Below, piece after piece: positions 26,338 through 35,667 of a DNA stretch of 64,000 nucleotides. Source of the DNA: Marinomonas profundi. GTDB taxonomy: Bacteria; Pseudomonadota; Gammaproteobacteria; Pseudomonadales; Marinomonadaceae. A model generated the notes under the pieces. The model had not been told where the DNA came from and did not search any database. It saw nothing but the letters and a program-made list of their open reading frames with translations. How positions within the stretch are numbered: position 1 is the stretch's first letter; every line of letters begins with the position of its first letter. The position numbers and the translations under genes were made by a program. Location: positions 2,924,578 through 2,988,577 of the forward strand of contig NZ_CP073013.1 of assembly GCF_020694005.1 (NCBI RefSeq), in the 5' to 3' direction.

Positions 26338-27018
26338 ATGATTTTTGAAGAATACGAAAATACCATTAAAGCATTTCACCATGAGGCGTCATTATCGTTA
26401 ACCGAGACTTTTGACGCTGTGTGTGAGGCTCAAGACAGGTTAATCGCCGGGATGGTTGAGCAGGGTGCGACTGTTGCGGGGTGGAAAATTGTCGATAAAG
26501 ACGGCGTGATTATTCTTTCTCCCATTTTTGATTTTCAACTGTTTGGCAATGCGGGTGAAACGGTTCCCTCGTCCGCTATTCGTGGCACTGAGCTAGAAGT
26601 GTGCTTTCAGTTATTTGTACCCAGTGACCAAGAGGAAGTGAATAAACGGGTCGACGAATGGCTTCCTTTTGCCGCGGTCGAATTGATTCGTCCGGCAATC
26701 CACCTGACCAATCACTCAGCGTGTGATTTTTATTTTAACTACGGTGTTTTTGTCTCTCAAAAGCCTGTCGCTGGCGCGTTGATTTTCGAGGGTGGCAAGC
26801 AAGGCTATAGATTCTCTGCTGAGTTGGATGCGCTTATGGCGGTGAAAAAAGACATAGTGAAGCAGGGTGTTCTTCAGTGTATTGATCGCGGTTACGCGAA
26901 TAAAGATTACTTTTTCATCACGGGAACATTAAATGGCTTGGTGCCTGCAATTGAGTCTTTAGGCGAAAACCGCGTCATCAATCAAGGTGAAACCGTCATT
27001 CAATTTGACCTAGCGTGA
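26338..27018 (+). CDS. Fumarylacetoacetase-fold protein, 2-keto-4-pentenoate hydratase-like
   Basis: 226 residues. The mid-protein run GWKIVDKDGVIILSPIFDFQLF and the acidic metal-site strand RGTELEVCFQL resemble MhpD-type hydratases (Gly-Trp/Tyr-Lys core, then E-x-E). The C-terminal GTLNGLVPAIE matches the region that closes the active site in these enzymes. It is shorter than typical hydratases (about 260) and stands alone, with no catabolic partners nearby, so the substrate is open. Confidence 0.6.
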   Translation: MIFEEYENTIKAFHHEASLSLTETFDAVCEAQDRLIAGMVEQGATVAGWKIVDKDGVIILSPIFDFQLFGNAGETVPSSAIRGTELEVCFQLFVPSDQEEVNKRVDEWLPFAAVELIRPAIHLTNHSACDFYFNYGVFVSQKPVAGALIFEGGKQGYRFSAELDALMAVKKDIVKQGVLQCIDRGYANKDYFFITGTLNGLVPAIESLGENRVINQGETVIQFDLA

Positions 27019-27038
27019 GTGGCTAAAATCTAGACACA

Positions 27039-27836
27039 TCATCGCGTTGGCCCTTGGGTTTCTTGGACTTTAACCTCAAGATTGAGCAGTTCTACGGGTG
27101 GGCCAAATTGGGTGTAGATCGCCACATCAGCGGCATCTCGCCCAAAGGCAATCGCCACACGACCGCCTTGTAAATTGGCTTGTGTCGGGTCAAATGTATA
27201 CCAACGATTGCCCACATAGGCTTCAAACCAAGCGTGTAAATCCATTGGCTCTAAGCCTTCAAGATAACCAACCACCATGCGCGCCGGTATGGCAAGGGCT
27301 CGACAACAAGCAATGCCCAAATGCGCCATATCTCGACAAACGCCTCGACCTAATGTGTTTAACTCTGACGCGCTTATGTTCTGTTCGCCTTGTCCCGGTG
27401 TGTACTGAATATGTTGACGAATATAATCGACAATGGCACTGCATTGGTCATAGCCAGGCGTTAAACCGGACACAATGGAGGACGCCATGTCGGTAAAATG
27501 GTCTGAGTCGCAATAGCGGCTTGGGTGCAAAAAAGGCAGCGTGTCGTCTGGTAATTGTTGAATGTCTACGAAGGGCGCGCCCGGTGCTGAATCCGAGGCA
27601 TCGGCGGTTTCGATAACAACGGAAATACGAATAGAAAAACGTCCAACGGGAGCCACTAAACGCTGACATAAGTTACCGAACGAATCGGTAAATTCTACGG
27701 CTGGCACACTGGGTGACAGCACATACTCTTCCCGTGCGATCCATTGTTGCATGCCGCTACGAGGTCGCAGCATGAGTAAAAAAGGCGACGGTGTTTCAAT
27801 ATTAAACTCAAGAGTACTGGATGCTTCTAGCCACAT
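27039..27836 (-). CDS. Transglutaminase-like cysteine protease family protein
   Basis: 265 residues. The papain-like triad is evident: Cys in [20 protein letters not shown], His in [12 protein letters not shown] and Asp in RWYTFDPTQ. The N-terminal 100 residues form the beta-rich transglutaminase N-domain. Such bacterial proteins are usually cytoplasmic, with peptidase or amidase activity inferred only. It lies downstream of the FAD dehydrogenase gene but is separated from it by a terminator. Confidence 0.88.
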   Translation of the reverse strand: MWLEASSTLEFNIETPSPFLLMLRPRSGMQQWIAREEYVLSPSVPAVEFTDSFGNLCQRLVAPVGRFSIRISVVIETADASDSAPGAPFVDIQQLPDDTLPFLHPSRYCDSDHFTDMASSIVSGLTPGYDQCSAIVDYIRQHIQYTPGQGEQNISASELNTLGRGVCRDMAHLGIACCRALAIPARMVVGYLEGLEPMDLHAWFEAYVGNRWYTFDPTQANLQGGRVAIAFGRDAADVAIYTQFGPPVELLNLEVKVQETQGPTR

Positions 27837-27936
27837 AAAATCACTCCCGAATTGACGATGGATTAGCTTACGGTGGCTGCTATTAAGTGCAATCAGCCAC
27901 CAGCAAGAGGTTAGGCTAATTGAGTTTGAAAGTAAA

Positions 27937-27959
27937 AGGGCCGCTGAGGCAGTGGCCCT
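27937..27959 (-). terminator. Terminator after the FAD-dependent dehydrogenase gene
   Basis: Stem AGGGCCGCTG/CAGTGGCCCT with a 3-nt loop; read on the minus strand it is followed by TTTTACTTT. A further hairpin GGTGGCTG/CAGCCACC lies at 27872-27901. Confidence 0.7.
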
Positions 27960-28013
27960 ATTTGAAGCATTTTTTTGAGGTGTTTATACTGGTGACTAAG
28001 GTTAGCTAAGAGG

Positions 28014-29618
28014 CTATTTCGTATTGATGCTTAACGCCATGGCTTCGGCAATTTTGATGCCGTCGATGGCCGCTGACATGATGCCACCCGCGTAACCTGC
28101 ACCTTCACCCGCTGGATACAAGCCTTTGGTATTGATGCTTTCGAGGCTTTCTTTATCACGTGTGATGTTGATTGGCGCCGAGGTGCGTGTTTCGACTCCC
28201 GTTAATAAGGCGTCGTCGAAGGCAAAGCCTTTGATTTTCTTATTAAAGGCAGGAATGGCCTCGCGGATCGCTTCGATACAAAAATCGGGTAAGGCATCCG
28301 CTAGGTTGGTGAGTTTAATGCCGGGTTTGAAAGACGGCTCCACCGTGCCGAGCTTTGCTGGTGTTTCGTTTCTTAAAAACGCCCCAACGGTTTGCGCCGG
28401 TGCATCGTAGTTGCTGCCACCCAATTCATAAGCCAAGCTTTCTAATTTGCGTTGAAACTCAATGCCCGCCAGTGGCCCACCGGGATAATCGGTAGGATCG
28501 ATCCCCACCACAATGGCGCTGTTGGCATTACGCTCGTTACGAGAATATTGGCTCATACCATTGGTGACCACACGATGTTCTTCCGATGTAGCGGCCACCA
28601 CGGTGCCGCCTGGGCACATGCAGAAGCTGTAAACGGAACGGCCATTTTTACAATGGTGAACCAGCTTATAATCCGCTGCGCCAAGAATCTCGTTGCCCGC
28701 GTTCGGGCCAAAGCGCGCTTTATCGATGGCAGATTGCTCGTGCTCAATGCGAAAGCCCACCGAGAAAGGCTTGGCTTCAATATAAACGCCTTTGCCATGC
28801 AGCATTTCAAAGGTGTCACGGGCACTGTGACCAATGGCGAAGGCAATGTGTTTGGAATGCAGTTGCTCGCCATCGGCAAGGGTAACGCCGGTGACTTGAC
28901 CGTCTTCAATATGCAAATCATCGACGCGGCAGCTGAAACGAATCTCGCCGCCTAGCTCAATTATTTGCGCGCGCATTTTTTCGACCATGGCCACCAGTTT
29001 GAAAGTACCGATATGCGGCTTGCTGACGTAAAGAATTTCGTCTGGCGCGCCAGCGGCAACAAATTCATTAAGCACTTTTCGACTGTATTGCTTTGGGTCT
29101 TTTACTTGGCTGTAAAGTTTACCGTCAGAGAAGGTTCCCGCGCCGCCTTCGCCAAATTGTACGTTGGATTCGGTATTAAGGACTTTCTTACGCCAAAAGC
29201 CAAAGGTATCTTTGGTACGTTCGCGCACCTCTTTTCCGCGTTCAAGCACAATGGGCTTATAACCCATTTGTGCCAATACCAAGGCGGCTAATAAACCGCA
29301 AGGACCAAAACCAATCACGATAGGACGTTCAGTCAAGGTTACCGGTGCTTGGGCAACGGGGTGGTAGTGTAAGTCCGGTGTGACCTTAATTTGTTGATGA
29401 TCGGCAAACTGGCTTAATAGCGCGTCGTTACAAGTGGTTTCGACATCTAGGGTGTAGATGAGAACAATATTGGTTTTCTTGCGTGCATCGTAACCGCGAC
29501 GAAACAGGTTAAAGCGAACAAGTTGCTCAGCGCTAATGTCAAGCAAGGATAAAATCGCATTTTCTAGTGCGCTGGCGTCGTGATCAAGAGGAAGCTGGAT
29601 ATTGGAAAGTCGTATCAT
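28014..29618 (-). CDS. NAD(P)/FAD-dependent dehydrogenase (uncharacterised conserved family)
   Basis: 534 residues from the ATG at 29618 (an in-frame TTG three codons upstream is less likely). An N-terminal about-90-residue domain precedes the Rossmann fingerprint VIGFGPCGLLAALVLAQMGY and the loop NVQFGEGGAGTFSDGKLYSQ. Cys residues in YSFCMCPGG and the FAD-binding end GLYPAGEGAGYAGGIMSAA match the widespread NAD(FAD)-utilising dehydrogenase family. The physiological substrate is not known. Confidence 0.88.
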   Translation of the reverse strand: MIRLSNIQLPLDHDASALENAILSLLDISAEQLVRFNLFRRGYDARKKTNIVLIYTLDVETTCNDALLSQFADHQQIKVTPDLHYHPVAQAPVTLTERPIVIGFGPCGLLAALVLAQMGYKPIVLERGKEVRERTKDTFGFWRKKVLNTESNVQFGEGGAGTFSDGKLYSQVKDPKQYSRKVLNEFVAAGAPDEILYVSKPHIGTFKLVAMVEKMRAQIIELGGEIRFSCRVDDLHIEDGQVTGVTLADGEQLHSKHIAFAIGHSARDTFEMLHGKGVYIEAKPFSVGFRIEHEQSAIDKARFGPNAGNEILGAADYKLVHHCKNGRSVYSFCMCPGGTVVAATSEEHRVVTNGMSQYSRNERNANSAIVVGIDPTDYPGGPLAGIEFQRKLESLAYELGGSNYDAPAQTVGAFLRNETPAKLGTVEPSFKPGIKLTNLADALPDFCIEAIREAIPAFNKKIKGFAFDDALLTGVETRTSAPINITRDKESLESINTKGLYPAGEGAGYAGGIMSAAIDGIKIAEAMALSINTK

Positions 29619-29775
29619 AGGAATCAATAGTTAGAATGCTGGGTCAATGGCTAATGGCCGAGATTATACGGTATCTTGGTGACAAAAGCTGTTATCAAAT
29701 CGAGTCCGATGGACATCTATCTTTATGCCCAAGAGCCGCGATGGATGCCGTCGCTTTCACTGTCTTATCGTCATG

Positions 29776-31230
29776 TTAAAACATACCGAGCATATACCAC
29801 CAAAGAAAATTCAGCGGCAGTAACACCACACTGGTGAGCACAAAAGTGGCCAGACAAACCTTGGTGACCGCGCTAATGGACAGATTACCCAGCGCAATGG
29901 CCGTGATCAGTGGCGGCGCTTGATAGGGCAATAAAACGTTCGAAAAAGCCAACACTTGCGTCATCAGTACCGCATGGTTGGATAGGCCTGTTATGTTAGC
30001 TAAATGCTCCGCCATTGGCGTCATGATGGCAGGAACGCCAGCCAAGTTGGTGACCACCGCCATACAGGTGGAAATAAAGGTCAGCAAACTTAAATTCAGC
30101 AAAGGGGCGTTGGCTGAAAACGGAATAGTATCGGTTAAATAATTAACCAATATGTTTCCCAAGCCAGAATAAGCAATGATGGCGCTTAAGCCAATAATGC
30201 CTGCTGAAAAGAGCAGAGTGCCGTATTGAATGTCTTTGTCGATGCTGTTTTTTCCGGTTAACCCCAGACTGGGCAATAAACACACTAGAGCCGCAATGAG
30301 CCCCACCCAGCCGGCCGAAATATGATGCAGCGAGTCTGTAAACCAAAACGCAAAACACACACACAGCACGATCAGCAAACGCGTTTCAATCTTAGTCATC
30401 GCGGATTTTTCAATCGTTGCTTGTATCGCTTGATTCGGCGCTTTGTCTGGGAAAAGCCATAAAATGACAGCAATGGTCATGGCTAATTTCCCCAATCCCA
30501 AAACAGGGAAGTGCAACAGCAGATATTCACCATAAGAAAAGGGCGCGTTGTACAGTGCTTCGGTCATACCGGATAACAGCATGTTAGGGGCGTTTGCGGG
30601 CAGGATGGAAAAAGCGGGTAAAAAGGTACCAAATGACGCCGCCAATAACATGCCCTTTCGACCATTTGAGTCGTGCTCATAACCAAAGTGATCGGCAAGA
30701 GAGACGATAATCGGAATGATGAGCACAATACGACTGACGCCAGAAGGAATTAAAAACGCCAAGCCCATTCCAAACAACGCGATCTTGATAATCGTGCCTT
30801 GATAACTGTTGCCTAGAATCAGCATCAGCAAGCGGGTGGCACGAGTATTGATGCCAGTGTGGTTAATCGCGGCACCAAACACCATGCCACTGAACAGTAG
30901 CCAAAATGTCGACGACTGGAACCCCGCAAATATCACTTGGGTGGGCGCCAACTGTGTGGCCGTTGCAAACGCAAACAAGCCCAACGCTGGCCAATAAGCC
31001 GGCACCAGAGACGTAGCCCAAAAGGCAATACAAATGAACAACAGCCCAGCCACCAAGGATTGGGGGAGCGTTAAAAACTGATAAGACACAGCGCCAATGG
31101 CAAAGGTGATTATCAGAATCAAATACAGCGGCCAGTTGGACTTGCTAGTGGTTGGTTTGGCGGTTGGTGCTTGCTGGCTTGTATTTCCGACCACAGACGA
31201 TGTTTGAGGTGAGTTACTTTGATTCTTCAT
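29776..31230 (-). CDS. SLC13 (DASS) family anion permease
   Basis: 484 residues with about 11-12 membrane helices after a long polar N-terminus (about 30 residues of Ser/Thr/Gln). Segments typical of sodium:dicarboxylate/sulfate symporters are LLFSGMVFGAAINHTGINTR, FLIPSGVSRIVLIIPI, TNLAGVPAIMTP and the late LLPYQAPP. These carry the two substrate-binding hairpins. Monocistronic. Substrate (dicarboxylate, tricarboxylate or sulfate) cannot be fixed. Confidence 0.88.
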   Translation of the reverse strand: MKNQSNSPQTSSVVGNTSQQAPTAKPTTSKSNWPLYLILIITFAIGAVSYQFLTLPQSLVAGLLFICIAFWATSLVPAYWPALGLFAFATATQLAPTQVIFAGFQSSTFWLLFSGMVFGAAINHTGINTRATRLLMLILGNSYQGTIIKIALFGMGLAFLIPSGVSRIVLIIPIIVSLADHFGYEHDSNGRKGMLLAASFGTFLPAFSILPANAPNMLLSGMTEALYNAPFSYGEYLLLHFPVLGLGKLAMTIAVILWLFPDKAPNQAIQATIEKSAMTKIETRLLIVLCVCFAFWFTDSLHHISAGWVGLIAALVCLLPSLGLTGKNSIDKDIQYGTLLFSAGIIGLSAIIAYSGLGNILVNYLTDTIPFSANAPLLNLSLLTFISTCMAVVTNLAGVPAIMTPMAEHLANITGLSNHAVLMTQVLAFSNVLLPYQAPPLITAIALGNLSISAVTKVCLATFVLTSVVLLPLNFLWWYMLGMF

Positions 31231-31431
31231 AAAAATTCCAATAGACAGTCAGATCACAGCATACTTAGTATGATCTTCGTCAGTGATCGCCCTTAACATG
31301 TCGTCGTTTATTTTCTTACGACCATATAAATATTCAAAGCTCCATCGTCTGCCAAGTTTAGTCATATTGGGCGTAATGGGGAGCGAAGAAATGGGTCCTT
31401 TATTTTGTTTTCTCTGTTCTTAGCTAAAGGG

Positions 31432-32058
31432 CTAACATTTCATCGCTTTCTTTAATTCTGTAATAAAGCGATCAGCCCAAGGAGAAGCAGCAATGACGAG
31501 ATTGGGGTTGATTTCTGCCAGTAGTTTAAATGAGTGGTTACCCTTCCCATATTCGCTTTTTTTGCTTTTTAACGTCGATTTTTTGAGCATACTGTATGCC
31601 TCCGTTTTAGGCACTGACTCAATGGCTCGATCAACAGCGGGTAAAGATGCCAGGTGAAACCCTTGGCCGAAAAATTTTTCCAAGGTAACCCTATCGGCTA
31701 AAAACCAGTTTTCCATGCATTCCACCATAAAGTGGCATTGAACATCGGTCGCACCTGCGGGTTTATCCCATTCATCTCCTTGTCGCTGCTTTAAGTGTTC
31801 CCAAGGCGTCCATTTACTTGAATCTTTATCTTTCTGGTGGGCTGCTATTATCGCTGCTTCACTGTCCACCAACAGCATGGCAGGGTTGCCACTCTTAATT
31901 TCTGTACAAAAACTGTCGTATGCATCATTACGACTGCCGCAAGCAACAATACGAGGGCGCTTGCTAACACCCGCTGCCGTAACAAACTGGGTGAAGCCTT
32001 TACGACATTCGGTATTAAGTTGGTTACTGTTACCTCCACCTTCTACAAATAATTTCAC
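31432..32058 (-). CDS. DUF4276 family protein, probable TOPRIM-like effector partner of the adjacent ATPase
   Basis: 208 residues starting at a GTG that overlaps the ATPase stop (GTGA). It has acidic motifs in a TOPRIM-like order: LFVEGGGNSNQ near the N-terminus and AMLLVDSEAAI around residue 80. The DUF4276 hallmark CHFMVECMENWFLAD follows, with the late KGNHSFKLLAEINP and SPWADRF. DUF4276 proteins are commonly paired with an AAA ATPase, reminiscent of RloAB, AbiL and PARIS nuclease/ATPase defence pairs. Nuclease activity is inferred, not shown. Confidence 0.85.
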   Translation of the reverse strand: MKLFVEGGGNSNQLNTECRKGFTQFVTAAGVSKRPRIVACGSRNDAYDSFCTEIKSGNPAMLLVDSEAAIIAAHQKDKDSSKWTPWEHLKQRQGDEWDKPAGATDVQCHFMVECMENWFLADRVTLEKFFGQGFHLASLPAVDRAIESVPKTEAYSMLKKSTLKSKKSEYGKGNHSFKLLAEINPNLVIAASPWADRFITELKKAMKC

Positions 32059-33218
32059 CAGCGAGTCCCTCCAATGTCACCTCTTGTCCAAAGTTGGCCT
32101 AAACGGTATTTTTCTAACCAAGGCTTAAGACTCTCTGCATTCAAACGTGTTAAATGACTGCCCGACTCATTTTTTTCAGCAACTAAAACTGATTCGGGTT
32201 GATCTGTCATTGCATCAACTAATATGTCTGAGTGTGTGGTGACAATAAGCTGTGTCCGCTCTGAGGCTTCTTTTAGTAGCTCTGCAACGGTAGGAATGAC
32301 ATCTGGATGCAGGCCCAACTCTGGTTCTTCGATACAAATCAATGGCGGTGGATTTGGGTGACAGAGAATGGCCAGCAGACATAAATAACGCAGAGTGCCA
32401 TCGGAGAGGCGCGTTGCCGGAATTGAGAGTGGCCCTTCATGTAAAAAAACCTGAACGGTTCCACCTTCCATTTGAATGTAATAATCATCTACGCCTTCAT
32501 ATAAAGATTGAAGCGCATTAATAATACGTTTTTTAGCCATGGGGTCACGGCCAATTTGGTTGAGTACCAAGCCAAGGTTTCTGCAATCTGGTTCTAAATA
32601 ATCATTTCGCATATCCGCTTTTTGCGGCATACGTGGTGGTGTATAGCGGCCAAAGCTCCATTCACGGTAAAGGCGAATTTTTGAGAATACATCGCCCAAA
32701 TAGCTCACTTCAGGATACTGGTCAGGGTCTTTACGCTGAGCAAGAATAGACGCTGAAATATCAATATCTTCATGCTTTAATGTTCGGTTTTTGCCTTTTA
32801 CGTTCAGAACACCATGACCATTTTCATATTTATACAAAATATAAGGTTTATGGTGACCACTTCTCGGTTCTTCGCTTTCAATCCTTTCATCAATGATTTC
32901 AAACCGTTGCGAAACCTCTGTAAAGCTTAATAGATACCTAAGGGCTGATTGCCCTTTAGGGTGTTCAAACACGGCATTAATAGTGGCTATCGGCGGTGGC
33001 GTAATGCCTTTCCATAACCAATCACGGATACCGCCACCATCACGAATCGGTGTCAGTAGGTCTTTAGGCGCAGAGCGAATTAACTCGATAGCTTCAATTA
33101 AGTTTGACTTACCAGAACCATTTGCTCCTATCACTATATTAAGTGGCTTGAGTTCAACCATAGTTGACTCATCGCCATAACTTAAAAAGTTCGTTAGTTG
33201 TATGGACTTTAGTAACAT
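32055..33218 (-). CDS. AAA family ATPase (OLD/SMC-like, COG4637 type)
   Basis: About 387 residues from the ATG at 33218, chosen because GGAG lies 8 nt upstream; an ATG 27 bases earlier lacks a Shine-Dalgarno. ABC/SMC-type ATPase in one chain: Walker A GANGSGKS (31-38), signature RLSDGTLRYL, Walker B LICIEEPELGLHP and the H-loop VTTHSDILVDA. Such ATPases sense a trigger and gate an effector in OLD-like defence systems. It begins 51 bp after argC on the same strand and is coupled to the DUF4276 gene. Confidence 0.88.
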   Translation of the reverse strand: MLLKSIQLTNFLSYGDESTMVELKPLNIVIGANGSGKSNLIEAIELIRSAPKDLLTPIRDGGGIRDWLWKGITPPPIATINAVFEHPKGQSALRYLLSFTEVSQRFEIIDERIESEEPRSGHHKPYILYKYENGHGVLNVKGKNRTLKHEDIDISASILAQRKDPDQYPEVSYLGDVFSKIRLYREWSFGRYTPPRMPQKADMRNDYLEPDCRNLGLVLNQIGRDPMAKKRIINALQSLYEGVDDYYIQMEGGTVQVFLHEGPLSIPATRLSDGTLRYLCLLAILCHPNPPPLICIEEPELGLHPDVIPTVAELLKEASERTQLIVTTHSDILVDAMTDQPESVLVAEKNESGSHLTRLNAESLKPWLEKYRLGQLWTRGDIGGTRW

Positions 33219-33268
33219 TAACTTTTCTCCAATAGGAGTTTTCATATGGTGCTAAGACCACGGCTTTA

Positions 33269-34207
33269 TTAGCGTAGATTTACTGCAATGTCTTCGTCAA
33301 AACCCAGCATGATGTTGAGGTTTTGTACGGCTGCACCAGAGGCGCCTTTGCCGAGGTTGTCGAGTTTTGCAACCAGTATGCCTGATTTATTGCCCGGTTC
33401 GCTGAGAACGGATAACTCTATTTGGTTGGTGTCTTCTAGGCCGTGTGGCGTTAAGAAGGGGGTGGCGTTATCGACGATCACATTAAAACCATTGACGGTG
33501 ACAAAGGTGTCGTTGGCATACACTTCGGCCAGTTTAGCTTGTAGCTGTTCCATGGTGACATCGCCGTTTAGTTGAATGGGTAAGAAACTCAACATGCCTT
33601 GGCGGAAGTTACCTACGCTTGGTACAAAAATAGGGGTCTTGTCTAAGTCTGACCATTTTTTCATTTCGGCTAGGTGTTTGTGGTTGAACGCTAAGCCATA
33701 AGCACCAAAGATAGGCGTGTCGTCAGCGCTTTCGAAGCGATCAATGAGCGCGTTGCCGCCACCGCTGTAACCCGAGACCGCATTGATTGAATAGTCATAA
33801 GAGGCAGACAATAAGCCCGCTTCAATCAAGGGTTTTAAGAGTAAGATCACCCCCGTTGGGTAACAGCCAGGATTAGAAACAAACTGGGCATTTTTGATTT
33901 TATCGCGCTGCGTGACATCGAGTTCAGGCAAGCCATAAACCCAACCTTCGGCGACACGGTGAACCGAGCTGGCGTCCAAAATACGGCAGCCTTCTTGTTT
34001 CGCCAATAGAACGCTGTCTTTTGCGGCATCATCTGGTAGACAAAGCACGGTTACGTCCGCTTCTTTCATCAGGCGGCGCTTTTCTTCCACATCGCGCTTT
34101 TTAGCTGGATCAATACTAATTATTTCAATGTGTGGGTGATTCACTAGGCGATCTTTTACTTGCAGACCTGTGGTGCCTGTTTCGCCATCAATAAATACTT
34201 TTTTCAC
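33269..34207 (-). CDS. argC: N-acetyl-gamma-glutamyl-phosphate reductase, type 2
   Basis: 312 residues; NADPH-dependent third step of arginine biosynthesis. GTG start. The N-terminal nucleotide-binding motif is FIDGETGTTGLQV and the catalytic Cys sits in FVSNPGCYPTGVI. The shorter length and GETGTTG motif mark the AGPR type 2 family rather than the longer E. coli type. No other arg genes are adjacent; the ATPase/DUF4276 pair follows directly. Confidence 0.94.
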   Translation of the reverse strand: MKKVFIDGETGTTGLQVKDRLVNHPHIEIISIDPAKKRDVEEKRRLMKEADVTVLCLPDDAAKDSVLLAKQEGCRILDASSVHRVAEGWVYGLPELDVTQRDKIKNAQFVSNPGCYPTGVILLLKPLIEAGLLSASYDYSINAVSGYSGGGNALIDRFESADDTPIFGAYGLAFNHKHLAEMKKWSDLDKTPIFVPSVGNFRQGMLSFLPIQLNGDVTMEQLQAKLAEVYANDTFVTVNGFNVIVDNATPFLTPHGLEDTNQIELSVLSEPGNKSGILVAKLDNLGKGASGAAVQNLNIMLGFDEDIAVNLR

Positions 34208-34490
34208 AGCGGGGTTCCTTAATAGGTGTCTTAAATCAAAGCAAAAGCAGTGTGTCTTGAGACGTTTCCTGCTTTTATCACATGTTTGGGGGCGGTTTTA
34301 TCGTTAGTAAATAGTGTAATCCATCGGGAAGCGACTGAATAGTTGATAGAAACGCTTAATCTTCAAAATAGTATTTTTATCCAAGTTATGTGCTTGAGTT
34401 GGGTACGTATCTTGAGTCTGGTGGTCTGTGTTGGTTGTGACTTCTCAACAGGTTACACTTCCGTCTTGTTTAATTTAGCGATGAATCTAT

Positions 34491-34859
34491 ATGAAAAAAT
34501 CCGATAAAAAAATAGAAAATGCCCTTCGAGAGGCTCTGACTAAGGTGTGTGAAACAGCACTGGCGTCTGTTAATGGGTTTGTTTGGTTAACGCATTTAGT
34601 GGATTACAATGCGTTTCCTAATTCACTCAAGATCGTTTGTGTTTTTGACACCGACGAGGCCTTGTCTAACGCTATTGACGCTAAGCAAAATGATTATTTA
34701 TATGAGCTTATCAAGTGCGAATTAAATGTCGTTAACATCAAGCTTGATAAGCTTCGCCAGTCGGTGAGTTTTGATACTGAAGAAGCCTGCGAGCGTTCCC
34801 ATGCGGGTAAATGGCATGAACGACTCGCGAGGCGACAAAGCAAAGTGATGCTGCATTAA
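34491..34859 (+). CDS. Hypothetical protein, 122 residues
   Basis: Not recognised. A Lys-rich N-terminus (MKKSDKKIENALREALTKVCETAL) predicts a helix. A central alpha/beta segment (LKIVCVFDTDEALSNA) and a basic C-terminus (HERLARRQSK) follow. Soluble, no signal peptide, no repeats. It is flanked by argC (divergent) and hemG (convergent), with no Shine-Dalgarno of note. Codon use looks like that of its neighbours, so it is probably a real conserved gene of unknown role. Confidence 0.65.
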   Translation: MKKSDKKIENALREALTKVCETALASVNGFVWLTHLVDYNAFPNSLKIVCVFDTDEALSNAIDAKQNDYLYELIKCELNVVNIKLDKLRQSVSFDTEEACERSHAGKWHERLARRQSKVMLH

Positions 34860-34898
34860 ACAGGGCCGTTTACGATATGTAAGACAAGAGGCTGCCGG

Positions 34899-35444
34899 TT
34901 AATTATCGTTGTCTAACGCCATATCACAGACCGCTTGAGCGAAGCGATTAACGCTCTGCCAGTCGGTAAACTCCACATTAGTGCTTGGGTCGGTGGGGCC
35001 TTTGGTCATCCACATGATAAAACGAATCATGTTCCGGTCGATCAAGCCGTATTGCGGATAATTTAATTTTCCAGCAAACACGCCTTGTAAACTGGGTTGC
35101 CAATCGAGTTGCGCTAAGAATTTAATAATGTATGGATTAGTATCCGGTTGACATTTTTCAGGCTTGCGAGCAACGAGGTTCACCGTATAAAACGCGCTGG
35201 GTTTGTTTTCAAGCAGTGCTTTATGGTGGGTAATAAAGTCGGCGACGACTTTTTGGTGTTTGCCATAGCGAATACTGGCGCCAATGACGACTTTGTCATG
35301 ATTGGCAAGAGTCTCTGCGGTGGCGTCTTCTACCGCAACAAGGGTGACGTTGTGGCCTTGAGTTTCGATGAAAGCTTGCATTGTTAGGCTGATCTTTTTT
35401 GTGTGACCGTCTGTGGTGGAGTAAATCAATAAAGTATTAGACAT
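34899..35444 (-). CDS. hemG: Menaquinone/ubiquinone-dependent protoporphyrinogen IX dehydrogenase
   Basis: 181 residues; flavodoxin-fold enzyme oxidising protoporphyrinogen IX in haem synthesis, coupled to the respiratory quinone pool. The FMN phosphate loop is YSTTDGHTKK; VIGASIRYGKHQK and NLVARKPEKCQPDTNPYI follow, the latter matching the HemG-specific insertion. Length equals E. coli HemG. Three 15-bp tandem repeats lie 95-139 bp upstream. Confidence 0.93.
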   Translation of the reverse strand: MSNTLLIYSTTDGHTKKISLTMQAFIETQGHNVTLVAVEDATAETLANHDKVVIGASIRYGKHQKVVADFITHHKALLENKPSAFYTVNLVARKPEKCQPDTNPYIIKFLAQLDWQPSLQGVFAGKLNYPQYGLIDRNMIRFIMWMTKGPTDPSTNVEFTDWQSVNRFAQAVCDMALDNDN

Positions 35445-35538
35445 GGTGATTCAGAAAAGCTGCCTCGGTTGGTTTGACTGGTAAAAATGAATAGCGAGGG
35501 GGTGTTATAAACACTCAAGCGCTGGCTGTAAAGAGCAC

Positions 35539-35583
35539 GGTCTTTTATTGAGTGGTTTTTTATTGCATGGTTTTTTATCGAAT
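35539..35583. repeat. Three 15-bp tandem repeats upstream of hemG
   Basis: Consecutive units ggtcttttattgagt, ggttttttattgcat and ggttttttatcgaat lie between the rsgA-like stop and the hemG start (both minus strand). Located in the probable hemG promoter or leader. Confidence 0.8.
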
Positions 35584-35607
35584 GACAGTCGGATGAGTGG
35601 CAATAAA

Positions 35608-35635
35608 AAAGCGGCGCATAATGAATGGCCGCTTT
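35608..35635 (-). terminator. Rho-independent terminator of the rsgA-like gene
   Basis: Read on the minus strand, AAAGCGGC/GCCGCTTT with a 12-nt loop is followed by TTTATT, 33 bp after the gene's stop. Confidence 0.8.
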
Positions 35636-35667
35636 CTGTTTTGCAAATCGTTAGATCGCTCTTAATA

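Noticed and set aside
28452-28955. 167-residue plus-strand open frame
   Set aside because: Antisense to the FAD dehydrogenase coding region, with no recognisable motif.
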